Positions 30,401 through 39,742 of a stretch of DNA of 64,000 nt are shown here, one piece after another. Numbering within the stretch: the first letter of the stretch is position 1; each line of letters begins with the position of its first letter. The stretch comes from Blastochloris tepida (GTDB lineage Bacteria > Pseudomonadota > Alphaproteobacteria > Rhizobiales > Xanthobacteraceae): positions 2,840,001-2,904,000 of the forward strand of contig NZ_AP018907.1 in assembly GCF_003966715.1 (NCBI RefSeq), read 5' to 3'. A model generated the notes under the pieces. That model was given only the letters and a program-made list of their open reading frames with translations, ran no database searches and had not been told where the DNA came from. The position numbers were made by a program, and so were the translations under genes.

Positions 30401-31382
30401 AAGCTCGGGAGTGGCTCGGCCAATCGCCGCAGTATAGACGGGTCATCTTTTGCGCTTCAATGAGGCCCGAGCGTGAAGCTCGGGAGTGGCGACGCCTACG
30501 GCAATATGCCCGGCCCGCAGATCGAGCGCTTCAATGAGGCCCGAGCGTGAAGCTCGGGAGTGGCTATGATCCAGGGCGCGACAGTGCCTCTGGGGACGCA
30601 GCTTCAATGAGGCCCGAGCGTGAAGCTCGGGAGTGGCTCCAGAACCCGCACCCGCGGGACGACCTTCTCCTTGCTTCAATGAGGCCCGAGCGTGAAGCTC
30701 GGGAGTGGCCCCACACATCCCCGGACAGATAACCCCACAGATGACGCTTCAATGAGGCCCGAGCGTGAAGCTCGGGAGTGGCATTCTTCGAAATCCCACA
30801 CAATGACGGGCGCGGTTTCCGGCTTCAATGAGGCCCGAGCGTGAAGCTCGGGAGTGGCGGGAAGATGAACCGATTTTCGCGCTGTCCGTTGCCCAGCTTC
30901 AATGAGGCCCGAGCGTGAAGCTCGGGAGTGGCGACGAAAGCAAAGCAATGGGCGCAGCTTGCCTTGTATATGCTTCAATGAGGCCCGAGCGTGAAGCTCG
31001 GGAGTGGCCAAGCACTTCGGAGAAGAGGTGTACCTGAAAGAGTCGCTTCAATGAGGCCCGAGCGTGAAGCTCGGGAGTGGCGCACGCAAGCCACGGACTG
31101 CCAAGACTGTGAACACTGAGCTTCAATGAGGCCCGAGCGTGAAGCTCGGGAGTGGCAGTTCGGCGACCGTTATTCGCAAATCGCTGTGTGGGGCTTCAAT
31201 GAGGCCCGAGCGTGAAGCTCGGGAGTGGCCTGTCTTGCTGATGGTTCGTGGGTTCGTGCAAAGAACCTAGCTTCAATGAGGCCCGAGCGTGAAGCTCGGG
31301 AGTGGCCGTCTGGATCAGACAATTGAGCATACTTTCGTAGAGGCTGCTTCAATGAGGCCCGAGCGTGAAGCTCGGGAGTGGC
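27489..31382 (-). CRISPR. type I-G CRISPR array, 53 repeats and 52 spacers
   Basis: I count 52 repeats of 37 nt that look identical, plus a 53rd at 27489-27525 with three mismatches. On the plus strand each repeat begins gcttcaatgaggcccgagcg and ends ctcgggagtggc. Spacers are 35-40 nt. The inner stem is cccgagc / gctcggg. The degenerate copy at the low-coordinate end marks the leader-distal side, so the array is transcribed leftward on the minus strand, like the cas genes; in that sense the repeat ends in cattgaagc, the usual 3' handle type. First repeats after the leader are at 31346, 31270 and 31193. No cas gene interrupts the array. Confidence 0.98.
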
Positions 31383-31957
31383 AGCCCCCGCCATTTCCGA
31401 AGTCCGGGCCGGGGCTTGCCGCGCGGGATGCGAGCGGTGCCGCCGGCACGTCCGCCGGATGGCATCGAAGTCTGCTGGAACGTCCTCACGATGTCAAATA
31501 GCCTCGCGTCTGCCGCGACTTGCATCGATGCGAGCGCTGCCCGGAAAATCTGCCTCACCGCAGCGCTCGCGTCCAGGCGGCCGAACGGCGGGCCGCGGCC
31601 CTCCTGAACCGAACGTATCCGGGCCACCCCATGCCAGCGGCTGCCGGCAGCGGGGCGCCTCATCGCCGGTGGGGCGATTTCCGGCGCCCAACTGACCCGA
31701 ACTCCGGCCGATCAGGGCGGAGCCTCGTCGTCCGCTCGCGGGAAATCCCGGTTCCGAACAGGGACAAGGCCGCGTCCGGCATCCCGACAGGAGCCGCCGG
31801 ACGCCGCGTAAAACCAACGGCGCCAGATGCTGACGCGTGGGGCCGTCGCGTCTTGCGCATTCGCCTTATGGAACTCGGAGATTTCGCGAGAATTCACAGG
31901 CGGAGCCAACGGCCGGATATCGCCGCCGCAGGCCCGACGCGCATGCCGCGGCGCGCG
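31383..31957 (-). promoter_or_regulatory. CRISPR leader and cas2-array intergenic region
   Basis: 575 bases between the leader-proximal repeat and the cas2 stop, without a credible gene. By array polarity the leader must occupy its left part. The leader is GC-rich rather than AT-rich. The right part (31812-31914) is a diverged copy of a palindromic element also found at 51056. I cannot place a promoter with confidence. Confidence 0.6.
31812..31914. repeat. diverged copy of a palindromic element (partner at 51056)
   Basis: Shares ccaacgg...ccag, gctgacgcgtggggccgt, and gagatttc.cga.aat with the element at 51056-51180 in the same order, and ends ccaacggcc. Its hairpins are less perfect than in the other copy. 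It sits between the CRISPR leader and the cas2 stop. Confidence 0.7.
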
Positions 31958-32263
31958 TCAGATCACCACCGCGCGCCGCTCGATCGGCTGAAAGCTCTTG
32001 CCGAGGCTTTCGACCGCAAGCTCGACATCCTCGGCCGGGCCGAGATCGAGAATGATGACGTGGTCGGTGTCGCGGTCGATCAGGTCTTCGAGCATCGAGG
32101 CCATCTCGGCGCGGCGGCCGCCATCGAGCCGGCAGTGGAACACCGAGAGCTGCAGCCAGCGGCCGTAGCCCTTCATGGTCTTGAACACGCGCCGCCAGCG
32201 CTTGGGGTCGGAGATGTCGTAGGCGACGACATAGGCGTGCTCGGCATTGGAACGGCGGGCCAT
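31958..32263 (-). CDS. cas2: CRISPR-associated endoribonuclease Cas2
   Basis: Adaptation protein that forms the Cas1-Cas2 integrase scaffold. The 101-residue product has the ferredoxin-like fold with the N-terminal Asp strand (YVVAYDISDPKRWRRV), the GYGRWLQLSVFHCRL segment and a C-terminal strand ending RAVVI. It begins six bases after the cas4-cas1 stop, so the two adaptation genes are co-translated. It is the last cas gene before the leader. Confidence 0.96.
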   Translation of the reverse strand: MARRSNAEHAYVVAYDISDPKRWRRVFKTMKGYGRWLQLSVFHCRLDGGRRAEMASMLEDLIDRDTDHVIILDLGPAEDVELAVESLGKSFQPIERRAVVI

Positions 32264-32269
32264 GTGATT

Positions 32270-34054
32270 TCACCGGGGCACGTAATGCGGATAGCGCGGG
32301 ATTTCGCCCGAGACGAAGCGCGCGAACAGCCGGGCCTGGATCTGGATCAGCCGGCGCATCGACACCTGGTAGCCGAACGCCGGATGCGTGGTCTCCTGGT
32401 CGAGCCGGCGCTCGTAGGCGGCGATCAGCGCGCGCCGCGCCTTGGGCTTCAGATTGCAGCCGCCGGCGGCGGAGACGAAATCGTCCGGCGCCAGTTCGCC
32501 ATTGTTGAGCGCCATCAGCACGGCGGAATCGGCCAGCACCGGCCGGAACGGCTCGATGAGGTCGAGCGCCAGCGCGGGGCGCCCCGGCCGCTCGACATGA
32601 TAGACGCCCTTCCATGGATCGAGCCCGGCGACCGAGATTGCCGAGGCGAACGTGCGCGTCAGCACCGCATAGAGCAGCGACAGGCAGGCGTTGACCGGAT
32701 CGGCGGGCGGGCGGCGGTTGCGCCGCTCGAAGGCAAACGCCGGCAGCGCCGCAACACCCTCGGTGAACAGCTTCGGCAGCGCGCGGAAATAGAGCGCCGC
32801 CGCCTCGCCCTCAATGCCGAGCAGCGCGGCTGCGGTCTCGGCGCGCGCGGTGCGGTCGGCGAGCAGGGCCAAGCGGTCGAGCAGCGGGCCGCGCTCGCCA
32901 TCCTCGCCGCGCCAGTTGCGTCGCAAAATGGTGCGCGAATTGCGAATCTTGGCAGCGACAAGCTCACGCGCGAACACAAGCCGGCGCGCCTCGTCGGCGG
33001 CGAACGCATATTGCGCGGTGCGCACGGCGGCGCTCCGCGGCCCCTGCGGGCCGGTGGAGCCGAGATACCAGAAGCCCGACGACATCCACGCCACCGGCAC
33101 GTCGCGGCGCAGCAGCTCGTGCACGGCCGGCGTGGTGAGCGAGACGGGCCCGGCCAGCACCAGTTCCGACACCTCGTCGAGCGGCACCGCGCGGTCGGCC
33201 TCGCCCTCGACCTGCACGACCAGGGCGAAGTCCTTCTTGGTCACCCGCGCGCCCGGCGTCTGGACGTAGAGCGGCAAAGCGGGCGTCGCGGCCGGCGGCG
33301 GCGTGCGGGCGATCGCGCCCTTGCGAAACCAGTTGACCTCGTCGGGCAGGCAGATCGGCAGCAGCGAGCAGCGCACGCATTTGGGCGAATGATCGAGCGG
33401 CGGCGGCAGACGGCCCGACGCCACCGTCAACCGCAGGTCGGAGGCGGCGCGCAGCGCCGTGGCGATCAGCTCGTCGGTCAGCTCCACGCGCACCCGCTCG
33501 CGGCTGTCGGCGAACCACAGCGCGCCCTCATCGCACACATAGCCCGCCTCGCGCAGCAGCAGCGCCTGCACGCACACCTGCACGCGCTCGGGCAGATACG
33601 CGCCCTCGGCGACGTGCGGCCGCTTGCCGGTCTTGATGTCGACCGGCACCACGCAGCCGTCGTCGGCCTCGATGACATCAAGTTCGGCGGTGAGGCCCAG
33701 CCGCTCGGAGGCGAGCAGAAGCCGGCGGGTCTTGAGCGTGCGGTCGTCGGGCAGCGCCTCGGGTTCGGGCAGCGCGGGGGCGGCGCCGGTCTCGGTCGCC
33801 TTGTGGGCGCGGCGGCCGGCGGCGGTGTCGGCATTGCCGGCCCACTCGCCGCGGCCCCATTCCAGCACGGCGAGGCGCGGGCAGTAGGTCCATTCATTGA
33901 CCATGCGCGCCGGCACCAGCATCTCGTCGGTGGCGGCCGGCGGCGCAAACAACGCCAGCTCGCCCTGACGGGCGGCGGGACGAGACGGCTTGGCGACATC
34001 ATCGCCGGGCGTGGACCCCGCCGGCGGATCGGAGCGCGTATCGGACGGAGACAT
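32270..34054 (-). CDS. cas4-cas1: Cas4-Cas1 fusion protein
   Basis: Adaptation protein joining the Cas4 nuclease, which trims and selects prespacers by PAM, to the Cas1 integrase; this fusion is typical of type I-G (I-U). The 594-residue product begins with Cas4 (about residues 40-235): first cluster Cys in WTYCPRLA, catalytic DIKTGK near residue 138, and C-terminal cluster Cys in CVRCSLLPICLP. Cas1 follows from about residue 245, with the catalytic Glu in GIEGEAAALYF (near 415), His in GVYHVERPG (near 483) and Asp in LDLIEPFRP. All metal ligands appear intact. The start is the ATG with AGGAGG five bases upstream rather than a GTG 15 bases earlier. Confidence 0.96.
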   Translation of the reverse strand: MSPSDTRSDPPAGSTPGDDVAKPSRPAARQGELALFAPPAATDEMLVPARMVNEWTYCPRLAVLEWGRGEWAGNADTAAGRRAHKATETGAAPALPEPEALPDDRTLKTRRLLLASERLGLTAELDVIEADDGCVVPVDIKTGKRPHVAEGAYLPERVQVCVQALLLREAGYVCDEGALWFADSRERVRVELTDELIATALRAASDLRLTVASGRLPPPLDHSPKCVRCSLLPICLPDEVNWFRKGAIARTPPPAATPALPLYVQTPGARVTKKDFALVVQVEGEADRAVPLDEVSELVLAGPVSLTTPAVHELLRRDVPVAWMSSGFWYLGSTGPQGPRSAAVRTAQYAFAADEARRLVFARELVAAKIRNSRTILRRNWRGEDGERGPLLDRLALLADRTARAETAAALLGIEGEAAALYFRALPKLFTEGVAALPAFAFERRNRRPPADPVNACLSLLYAVLTRTFASAISVAGLDPWKGVYHVERPGRPALALDLIEPFRPVLADSAVLMALNNGELAPDDFVSAAGGCNLKPKARRALIAAYERRLDQETTHPAFGYQVSMRRLIQIQARLFARFVSGEIPRYPHYVPR

Positions 34055-34143
34055 GGCCACCTCCTGCACGCATTAGGTGCAGGAGGCGAATGTCGGTCAA
34101 GCGACTTCGAGACGTGTTGGGCACCTGAGGTTGTCGCTGACGC

Positions 34144-35151
34144 TCACCCTTCCTCCGCCCGCGCCCGCGTGAAATTCATGAACTTGCCGACCGAGATGCG
34201 CCGCGCCACCAGCACGTGATCGACGCCGAGGTGGGCGAGCGCGTCGGGTCGGCGCAGGCCCGGGTGGCCGAGCAGTGCGCGGATGGCGGCGAGCGTGGCG
34301 GGCGCGCGCCACACCGGCCAAGCGAAGGAGAAGCCGCGCTCGTCGGACATGCCGCCGAGGATCGTCGGCCGCACCCGCCCGGCGCGCGGCTCGGGCGCCA
34401 GCGTCAGCGCTGCGATGCCGACCGCCGCCAGCCGGTTGGCGCCGTGCTGGGTGCCGGCCTTGTAGGCGGGATCGGTGGGATCGCCTGCCAAGAGCGCGTA
34501 GCGCACATCCTCGGCCGGATCCCAGCGGAACGCGAAAGTCGGATCGTCGCGATGCCAGGGCTTGAACAGCGCCTCGTTCAGGCAGTCCGCTGCCGACAGC
34601 GTCACCGCCGCCTTGCCGCGGCCGCGCGGCGGCGGCGCCGCGGTGCGCGGCACGCTGGCGAGCCGGTCGAGAAAATGCTGGTGGCCCTGGCCGAACAACA
34701 GGCACAGCGGCGTCGGATCGACCGGAGCCGTTGCGGGGTCCTTGGCGTCCTTCACCGCCGCATCGCTCATCAAGGCGGCGAGGAGGTCGGCGCGCTCGCG
34801 CCCCTCGGGGCTGGCGGCGGCGGCTTCGAGCAGGCCGCGCGCCACGTCACGCGGATGGTCGAGATCGGCCCGGCCGTCGAACTCGTGCGCCGACGCCAGC
34901 GTCGCGACACCGGCGGCAGCGGCCTCGGCCACTTCGGTTTGCGTCAGGGGGCGGGCGAGGTGCAGCACCGGGCGCAGCGGCGGGCGCTCGACGTCCCAGG
35001 CCGCGCGCGGGCGCAGCTCTGCAGCGCCGCCAGCACGGTCGACAGCCTCCAGCGCCCGCAGCAGGCCGAGCAGCGCCAGAAAGGCGAGCAAATTGTCCGG
35101 CTCCAGCCCGTCGAGCCGGTGGATCGTCGTGGGCTCGGCCGGGGCGATCAT
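34144..35151 (-). CDS. type I-G effector subunit at the Cas8/Csb3 position
   Basis: The 335-residue product lies between cas3 and the adaptation genes, where type I-G loci carry csb3/cas8g or csx17. It starts IHRLDGLEPDNLLAFLALLGLLRALE, which resembles the beginning of Csx17/Csb3 proteins, and contains LCLLFGQGHQHFLDRL and FKPWHRDDPTFAFRWDPAEDVRYALLAGDP-type sequence. I infer that it is the large-subunit equivalent of the Cascade complex or the family found fused to Cas3 in relatives. It is much shorter than Csx17 (about 700 residues). The ATG overlaps the cas3 stop (ATGA). A ~90-base gap separates it from cas4-cas1. Confidence 0.75.
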   Translation of the reverse strand: MIAPAEPTTIHRLDGLEPDNLLAFLALLGLLRALEAVDRAGGAAELRPRAAWDVERPPLRPVLHLARPLTQTEVAEAAAAGVATLASAHEFDGRADLDHPRDVARGLLEAAAASPEGRERADLLAALMSDAAVKDAKDPATAPVDPTPLCLLFGQGHQHFLDRLASVPRTAAPPPRGRGKAAVTLSAADCLNEALFKPWHRDDPTFAFRWDPAEDVRYALLAGDPTDPAYKAGTQHGANRLAAVGIAALTLAPEPRAGRVRPTILGGMSDERGFSFAWPVWRAPATLAAIRALLGHPGLRRPDALAHLGVDHVLVARRISVGKFMNFTRARAEEG

Positions 35152-38100
35152 GTCGCGTCTCCCTCGGTGGCGGCGCGGGCCGCGGCCTCCGAGGCGCGGT
35201 GGTCGGCGAGGCGCAGCACCGCCTCGAAGCGCGCCAGTTCCCACACGCCGTAGCGGGCCTTCAGCCGCTCATAGAGGCCGGCCCAGTCGAGCCCGTCATG
35301 CTCGAAGGCCAGCGACTGCGGGCCGGGGCCGGCCGGCAATGTGATGGTGTTGCCGGCCAGCGGCAGAGTCCGCGCCGTCGCATCGCGTTCGTCGGCGTGG
35401 GGGAACAGCGGTCGGCCATGGCCGTGGTGGGTGCCGATCAGCCACAGCACGAGGTCGGGGTCCCGCGCCTCGGCGAAGCGCGGGTGATGCGGCGCCAGCC
35501 GCACCGACAGCGCCTCGTGCCGCCAGCGCGGCGGCAGGTCCACCCGCTCGGCGGTGCCGCGCGGCGCCTGCCGCGCCGACTTGGCGAGAAGGTGGGCCGG
35601 ATCGCCGCCGAGCGGATCGTCGAAGGCGAGCAGCGCCTGGAAGCGCGGATCGGCCTTGCCGAGGTCGTGCAGCAGGGCTGCGAGCGTGACATCGGCGATG
35701 CGGTCCTCAGCGAGGCCGGCGCCGCGGGCGAAACGTTCGGCGAAGTCCGAAACCTGCCGGCAATGGTCATCGAGCACTTGCGTGAAGCCGGGCATCGAGC
35801 CGGCGACGTCGTCCTCGGTGGCGGCGGGGTGGCTGTCGTCCGTGCCGGTCTCCGGCTTCTCGTCCTTCAGCCCGAACGGCGCGACGAGCACCACGCCGCG
35901 CGGCCGGCCGTTGTCGTCCTCGCCGTAGAGGTCGACATAGACCTCGACCTTGCCGCGCTTGCGTCCGCGGGCGTCCTCGAGGCGTTTCAGCGCCGCCTTG
36001 ATGTCTTCGGGCAGGTCGAGCGTGGCAAGTGCATCGCGGACGGCCTCCCACGGCTGGCCCAAAGTTTCGGCGAGGGCGTCGGCGAGGGCATCTTCGCGGG
36101 CCTTGTCCTCTTTGCGCTGGCGGGCTTCGGCTGCGGCCTCGGTCTCGCCGTCCTCCCGATCGACCGGAATGGACAGCAGGCCGGGCGCGATGCGCACGGC
36201 AAACCGCCGGCCGGCGAACGGCTTTGCCGCTTGCGCCGCGACGTCGCGGGCCGGACCCGGTGCCGCCGGGTTCCAGCCGAATTCGTCGACGCCACCATGC
36301 TCTGCCGGCACCACGATGGTGTCGCCGGGGCGGATGTCGCGCGGCGCGATCCAGGCCGAGCGGTCGTCGTCGCCGGCCCAGCGGAAGGCGACCGGAGATG
36401 CCGCCGCGCGCTCCGGCTCATCCTCTCCCGCCCGCGCCGCAACGTCGGCAAGCTCCCGGTCCATCCGAAGCCGCGCCTGCCGCGCCACCGCGTCGAGCCA
36501 GCGGCGCACCGCGGAGACCGGCAGTTCGATCGCCTCGGCGGCGCGCGGCGGCACCAGCGTCAGCAGCCGGCGCGTCTCGTCCGGCAGATCGGGATCGAGA
36601 TCGGCCCGCCACGCCACCGTCACCGTGGCGCTCTCGCGATCGGCGCCGTGCAGATAAAGCCCGATTTCGGGGCCGGTGCGCGGCACCGGCGCGGTCCAGC
36701 TGAAGAGGTCGAGGTGCGCCGGCATCAGCACCGGCGCGTCGGGGCGCGGCGACAGCGCCGCCGCCGGAACCTGCGTCTCGGCCGCATGCACCTCGAACGC
36801 GGAAACGCCCATGTCGATAACGGGCGCCTCGCCTTTTCGGGCAGGACCCGCCAGACCCGTCAGATAGTCCCAGGCGGCGCGGATGGCCGGGCCGTACACC
36901 GGATCGTCGGCACGGGGCGACAGATCGCGCTTGGCCGCGACGATCGCCGCGAACGGCTCGATCGCGCGGCCGGCGCGGTTGAGCCGGCCGAAGCGCTGAC
37001 GCAGCGCGTCGAGCGGCGCCGCCTCGGTGACCAGGCCGTCGAAATCGACATCGACGCCGGCCTCGATGCACTGCGTCGCCACCACCACCAGCGGCCTTTC
37101 GAGCGTGCGCGGATCGCCGGTGCGGATCGGCTTCAAGGCGTCGGCGGCGATCGCTTCACGCTCCACCGGCCGCGCCGGGCCGATCAGCAGCACCGGCTCG
37201 ATGCCGTCTTGCTTCAGGTCTGCGCGCAGCCGCTCGAACAGCGATCGCGCCCGCGCGACGCGATTGACCACCACCCCGATCGCCGGGGCGCTGATGCCGC
37301 GCTCCGTCAATGTCTTGAGCGCATCCTGGACCGCCGTGGCGAGCGTGGCGATGCGCCGCGTGCTCTCGGCCTCCTCCGTGTCGGCGGTCTCGTCGTCGGT
37401 CGCCTCGTCTTCGCCCGCGGCCTTGGCCTTGGCGGGGCCGATCAGCGCCGCCGGCTTGGGGGCCTCGATGCGGCGTTTCAGAACCTCATGAACTCTGTCG
37501 TCGTCGCCGAGCCTGAAAGGAGTCGGGCCGCTCTCGCCGGCGGTCGCCGAGAGCTGCACCACGCCGAACGGCGCCGGACCACCAAGATCGGCGTCAAACC
37601 AGCCGTCAGCACGATAGCGTGACACATGGCCGAGCGTCTGCCGGAACGGCTCGGCGAGATGGGCTTCGTCGAGCAGGATCAGGCAGTCTGACCCGAGCAG
37701 GCCGGCATGGACCGGCTTCATGCTGTCGCTCACCCCATAGCCGCGGAACAACAGGCGCGAGCCGACCTGATCGACGGTGGAGCACAGCACCGTCGGCTGC
37801 ATCGGGGTGCGCGCCCAGTCGTCCTCGCGCGGCACGCCGCCGCGCAGGCGCGCCACCTGCAGCGGCGGGCGGTCCTCGCCGGCAATGCGCTTCAGGCGCG
37901 CGGCAACGCGGGCGACCGTCTCCGTCTGCGGCTGCGCCAGCGCCTCGGCGATGCGGCGCGCGCGGCCATGAACATCGTCGACGATCAGCCTGCGGTCGAC
38001 CACGAAGGCGATGCGCAGCGGCGCACGGCGTGTGGCGCCCTCGTCGGCCTCCAGCGCGAGGTGAAACACCGCGACGTCGAGCGCCGCGGTCTTGCCGCTG

Positions 38101-38243
38101 CCGGTCGGCAGATCGAGCAACGCCGGCCAATGCCCATCGCGAGCAACCTGCCGGAGCAGGCTCACCTGCCACGGAAACGGCGGGGAACCGTGGATATCGC
38201 CGAAGAAGGTCGCAAAATCGTCGGCGCCGAGGGTCGCGGTCAC
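35148..38243 (-). CDS. cas3: CRISPR-associated helicase/nuclease Cas3 (helicase then HD)
   Basis: Effector that unwinds and degrades target DNA after Cascade binding. The 1031-residue product has an N-terminal SF2 helicase (Walker A LPTGSGKT near residue 44, DEAH motif ILLDEAHLAE near 195, VATQCIEAGVDVDFD, and QRFGRLNRAGR) and the HD nuclease at the C-terminus (first His in DDHCRQVSDFAERF near 827, HDLGKADPRFQ near 861, a further HHPRF and THHGHGRP). The helicase-first, HD-last order is typical of type I-G Cas3. The GTG start overlaps the csb2 stop (GTGA); an upstream frame in csb2 is rejected. Confidence 0.95.
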   Translation of the reverse strand: MTATLGADDFATFFGDIHGSPPFPWQVSLLRQVARDGHWPALLDLPTGSGKTAALDVAVFHLALEADEGATRRAPLRIAFVVDRRLIVDDVHGRARRIAEALAQPQTETVARVAARLKRIAGEDRPPLQVARLRGGVPREDDWARTPMQPTVLCSTVDQVGSRLLFRGYGVSDSMKPVHAGLLGSDCLILLDEAHLAEPFRQTLGHVSRYRADGWFDADLGGPAPFGVVQLSATAGESGPTPFRLGDDDRVHEVLKRRIEAPKPAALIGPAKAKAAGEDEATDDETADTEEAESTRRIATLATAVQDALKTLTERGISAPAIGVVVNRVARARSLFERLRADLKQDGIEPVLLIGPARPVEREAIAADALKPIRTGDPRTLERPLVVVATQCIEAGVDVDFDGLVTEAAPLDALRQRFGRLNRAGRAIEPFAAIVAAKRDLSPRADDPVYGPAIRAAWDYLTGLAGPARKGEAPVIDMGVSAFEVHAAETQVPAAALSPRPDAPVLMPAHLDLFSWTAPVPRTGPEIGLYLHGADRESATVTVAWRADLDPDLPDETRRLLTLVPPRAAEAIELPVSAVRRWLDAVARQARLRMDRELADVAARAGEDEPERAAASPVAFRWAGDDDRSAWIAPRDIRPGDTIVVPAEHGGVDEFGWNPAAPGPARDVAAQAAKPFAGRRFAVRIAPGLLSIPVDREDGETEAAAEARQRKEDKAREDALADALAETLGQPWEAVRDALATLDLPEDIKAALKRLEDARGRKRGKVEVYVDLYGEDDNGRPRGVVLVAPFGLKDEKPETGTDDSHPAATEDDVAGSMPGFTQVLDDHCRQVSDFAERFARGAGLAEDRIADVTLAALLHDLGKADPRFQALLAFDDPLGGDPAHLLAKSARQAPRGTAERVDLPPRWRHEALSVRLAPHHPRFAEARDPDLVLWLIGTHHGHGRPLFPHADERDATARTLPLAGNTITLPAGPGPQSLAFEHDGLDWAGLYERLKARYGVWELARFEAVLRLADHRASEAAARAATEGDAT

Positions 38244-39742
38244 GGCTCGACCTCCTCCTCCAGGACGCGCAGCAGCCCGAGGCCGACGAACCGTCCGGCC
38301 CCGAGGATCACCGGCCCCGCGACCGGCTCGGCAAAGCGGATCACGGCGTGAACCAGCGACCGGCTGGCGAGGGACGCCGGCAGGCGCCAGCGCGTCCAGG
38401 ATGGCGCGTTGCCGGATGGCCACGCGGACACCGCGCCCTCGAATGCGGAATGCTTGTCCGGGACCACCGCCGCGAGGGTGGCCCCGTCCGCAGTGATGAT
38501 CTCAGGGTCCGGCAGGCCGGTGTTGCGGCAGGCGGCGACGATCTGCTCGACGATTTCGGCGCGGCGCGCCGGCCCGCGCGCCTTGAGGTGACGGTCGAGC
38601 ACGATCGGCGTCACCGTGGCGAAGGTCCGCGCCGGGCCGAGATAGGGCGCAGGCTCCAGCGAGGCGCGCTCGGCGCGCAAGGTCGGCGACAGCTCAATGC
38701 GGAATGCCCGGTCCCGCGGCGTGCCCTCCGGCGATGCGACCTCCATGATGCGCCGACCGCGCTCTTCGATCAGCTCGGCCTTGCTCCGCAAGGCGGCGAG
38801 AAATTCCGGATCGTCGAGGAGGCCGCTGCCGCGCGGCGGCACCAGCGCGAAGCCGAGGACGCGGCCATCGGCATGGCGGGCGCCGACGAAGGCCAGCGGT
38901 ACGATGGCGAGGTGGGGGACGCGGGTCGGCGCACCGTCCGGCATATGGCCCGAGACGATCTCCGGAATGCGCTCGCGCGGAACCCCGAGGCTGCCATAGC
39001 CGTCGAGCAGCGTGTCGCGGATCGCCTTGGCCACCAGCGCCGCGGCGCGGATATCCCGCATCTTGCCATCGACATCCTCGAGCAGCAGCCAGCGGCTGTC
39101 GAACACGCTTTGGCGCGGCGGCGCCCCGACCACGGGCACGGGCGCAACCCGAGCGCCTTGCGAAGGCCGCCGACCAGCCTCGAACGCGGCCGTCAGCTCG
39201 GCCAGCCGCCCGTCATAAACACGGCGCTGAGCCGGGCGCGCGTCGGCAAACGCGTCGGGTTCGATCTCCCGCCGGAACCGGCAGCGGGTGAGGCTGGCCG
39301 AATGCCCGACATAGGCGGTATCCATCGCGAGCGCGTCGAGCGCGGCAAGAGTGGCATGGTCGGGATCGGCATCGGCCCACACGAAGCGCACGATTGGATC
39401 GTGCGGCCGCGCCGCCGGGAAACGCCGCGGCTGGCGCGCCCGGAAGCCGGGCAGTACGGCGACGTTCCCCTTTCGGCCGGTCTCGGGATCATTCGGCGGC
39501 ACAAAGCTGGCCGGCGCCGACCGCGCCGCCGCCGGCGAAGCGACGATGCGCGGTGCCGGCCGCGCTTCCAGCCAGCGCAACGCCTCGGCCTCGTCCGCAC
39601 GCGCGCCGCGCGCGGCCCACGACGCCACCAGCGCCGAGAACACCCGGTCGGGCTGCGGCGGCCAGTCGGGCCGGTCGCTGTCTGGACCCACGGCTGCGAA
39701 AGCGACGCCCGCGAGAAACTCGACCTCGAGGACGAGGGTCAT
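38240..39742 (-). CDS. csb2: type I-G Csb2 (Cas5-Cas6 fusion, GSU0054 family)
   Basis: Cascade component that combines the Cas5 role with the Cas6 crRNA-processing role. The 500-residue product begins TLVLEVEFLAGVAFAAV followed by WPPQPDRVFSALVASW, the family start. It contains YVGHSASLTRCRF and the Gly-rich LVHAVIRFAEPVAGPVILGAGRFVGLGL near the C-terminus, matching the Cas6-type glycine-rich loop. It overlaps csb1 and cas3 by four bases each (ATGA and GTGA), so csb1-csb2-cas3-cas8 is one coupled transcript. Confidence 0.93.
   Translation of the reverse strand: MTLVLEVEFLAGVAFAAVGPDSDRPDWPPQPDRVFSALVASWAARGARADEAEALRWLEARPAPRIVASPAAARSAPASFVPPNDPETGRKGNVAVLPGFRARQPRRFPAARPHDPIVRFVWADADPDHATLAALDALAMDTAYVGHSASLTRCRFRREIEPDAFADARPAQRRVYDGRLAELTAAFEAGRRPSQGARVAPVPVVGAPPRQSVFDSRWLLLEDVDGKMRDIRAAALVAKAIRDTLLDGYGSLGVPRERIPEIVSGHMPDGAPTRVPHLAIVPLAFVGARHADGRVLGFALVPPRGSGLLDDPEFLAALRSKAELIEERGRRIMEVASPEGTPRDRAFRIELSPTLRAERASLEPAPYLGPARTFATVTPIVLDRHLKARGPARRAEIVEQIVAACRNTGLPDPEIITADGATLAAVVPDKHSAFEGAVSAWPSGNAPSWTRWRLPASLASRSLVHAVIRFAEPVAGPVILGAGRFVGLGLLRVLEEEVEP

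Noticed and set aside
27489-31382. Many small open frames with repeated SRASRSGLIEA or MRPEREAREW segments
   Set aside because: They are translations of the CRISPR repeats, not proteins.
31520-34219. Plus-strand open frame of 899 codons
   Set aside because: It runs antisense to cas2 and cas4-cas1, which have intact catalytic motifs; it has no recognisable domain.
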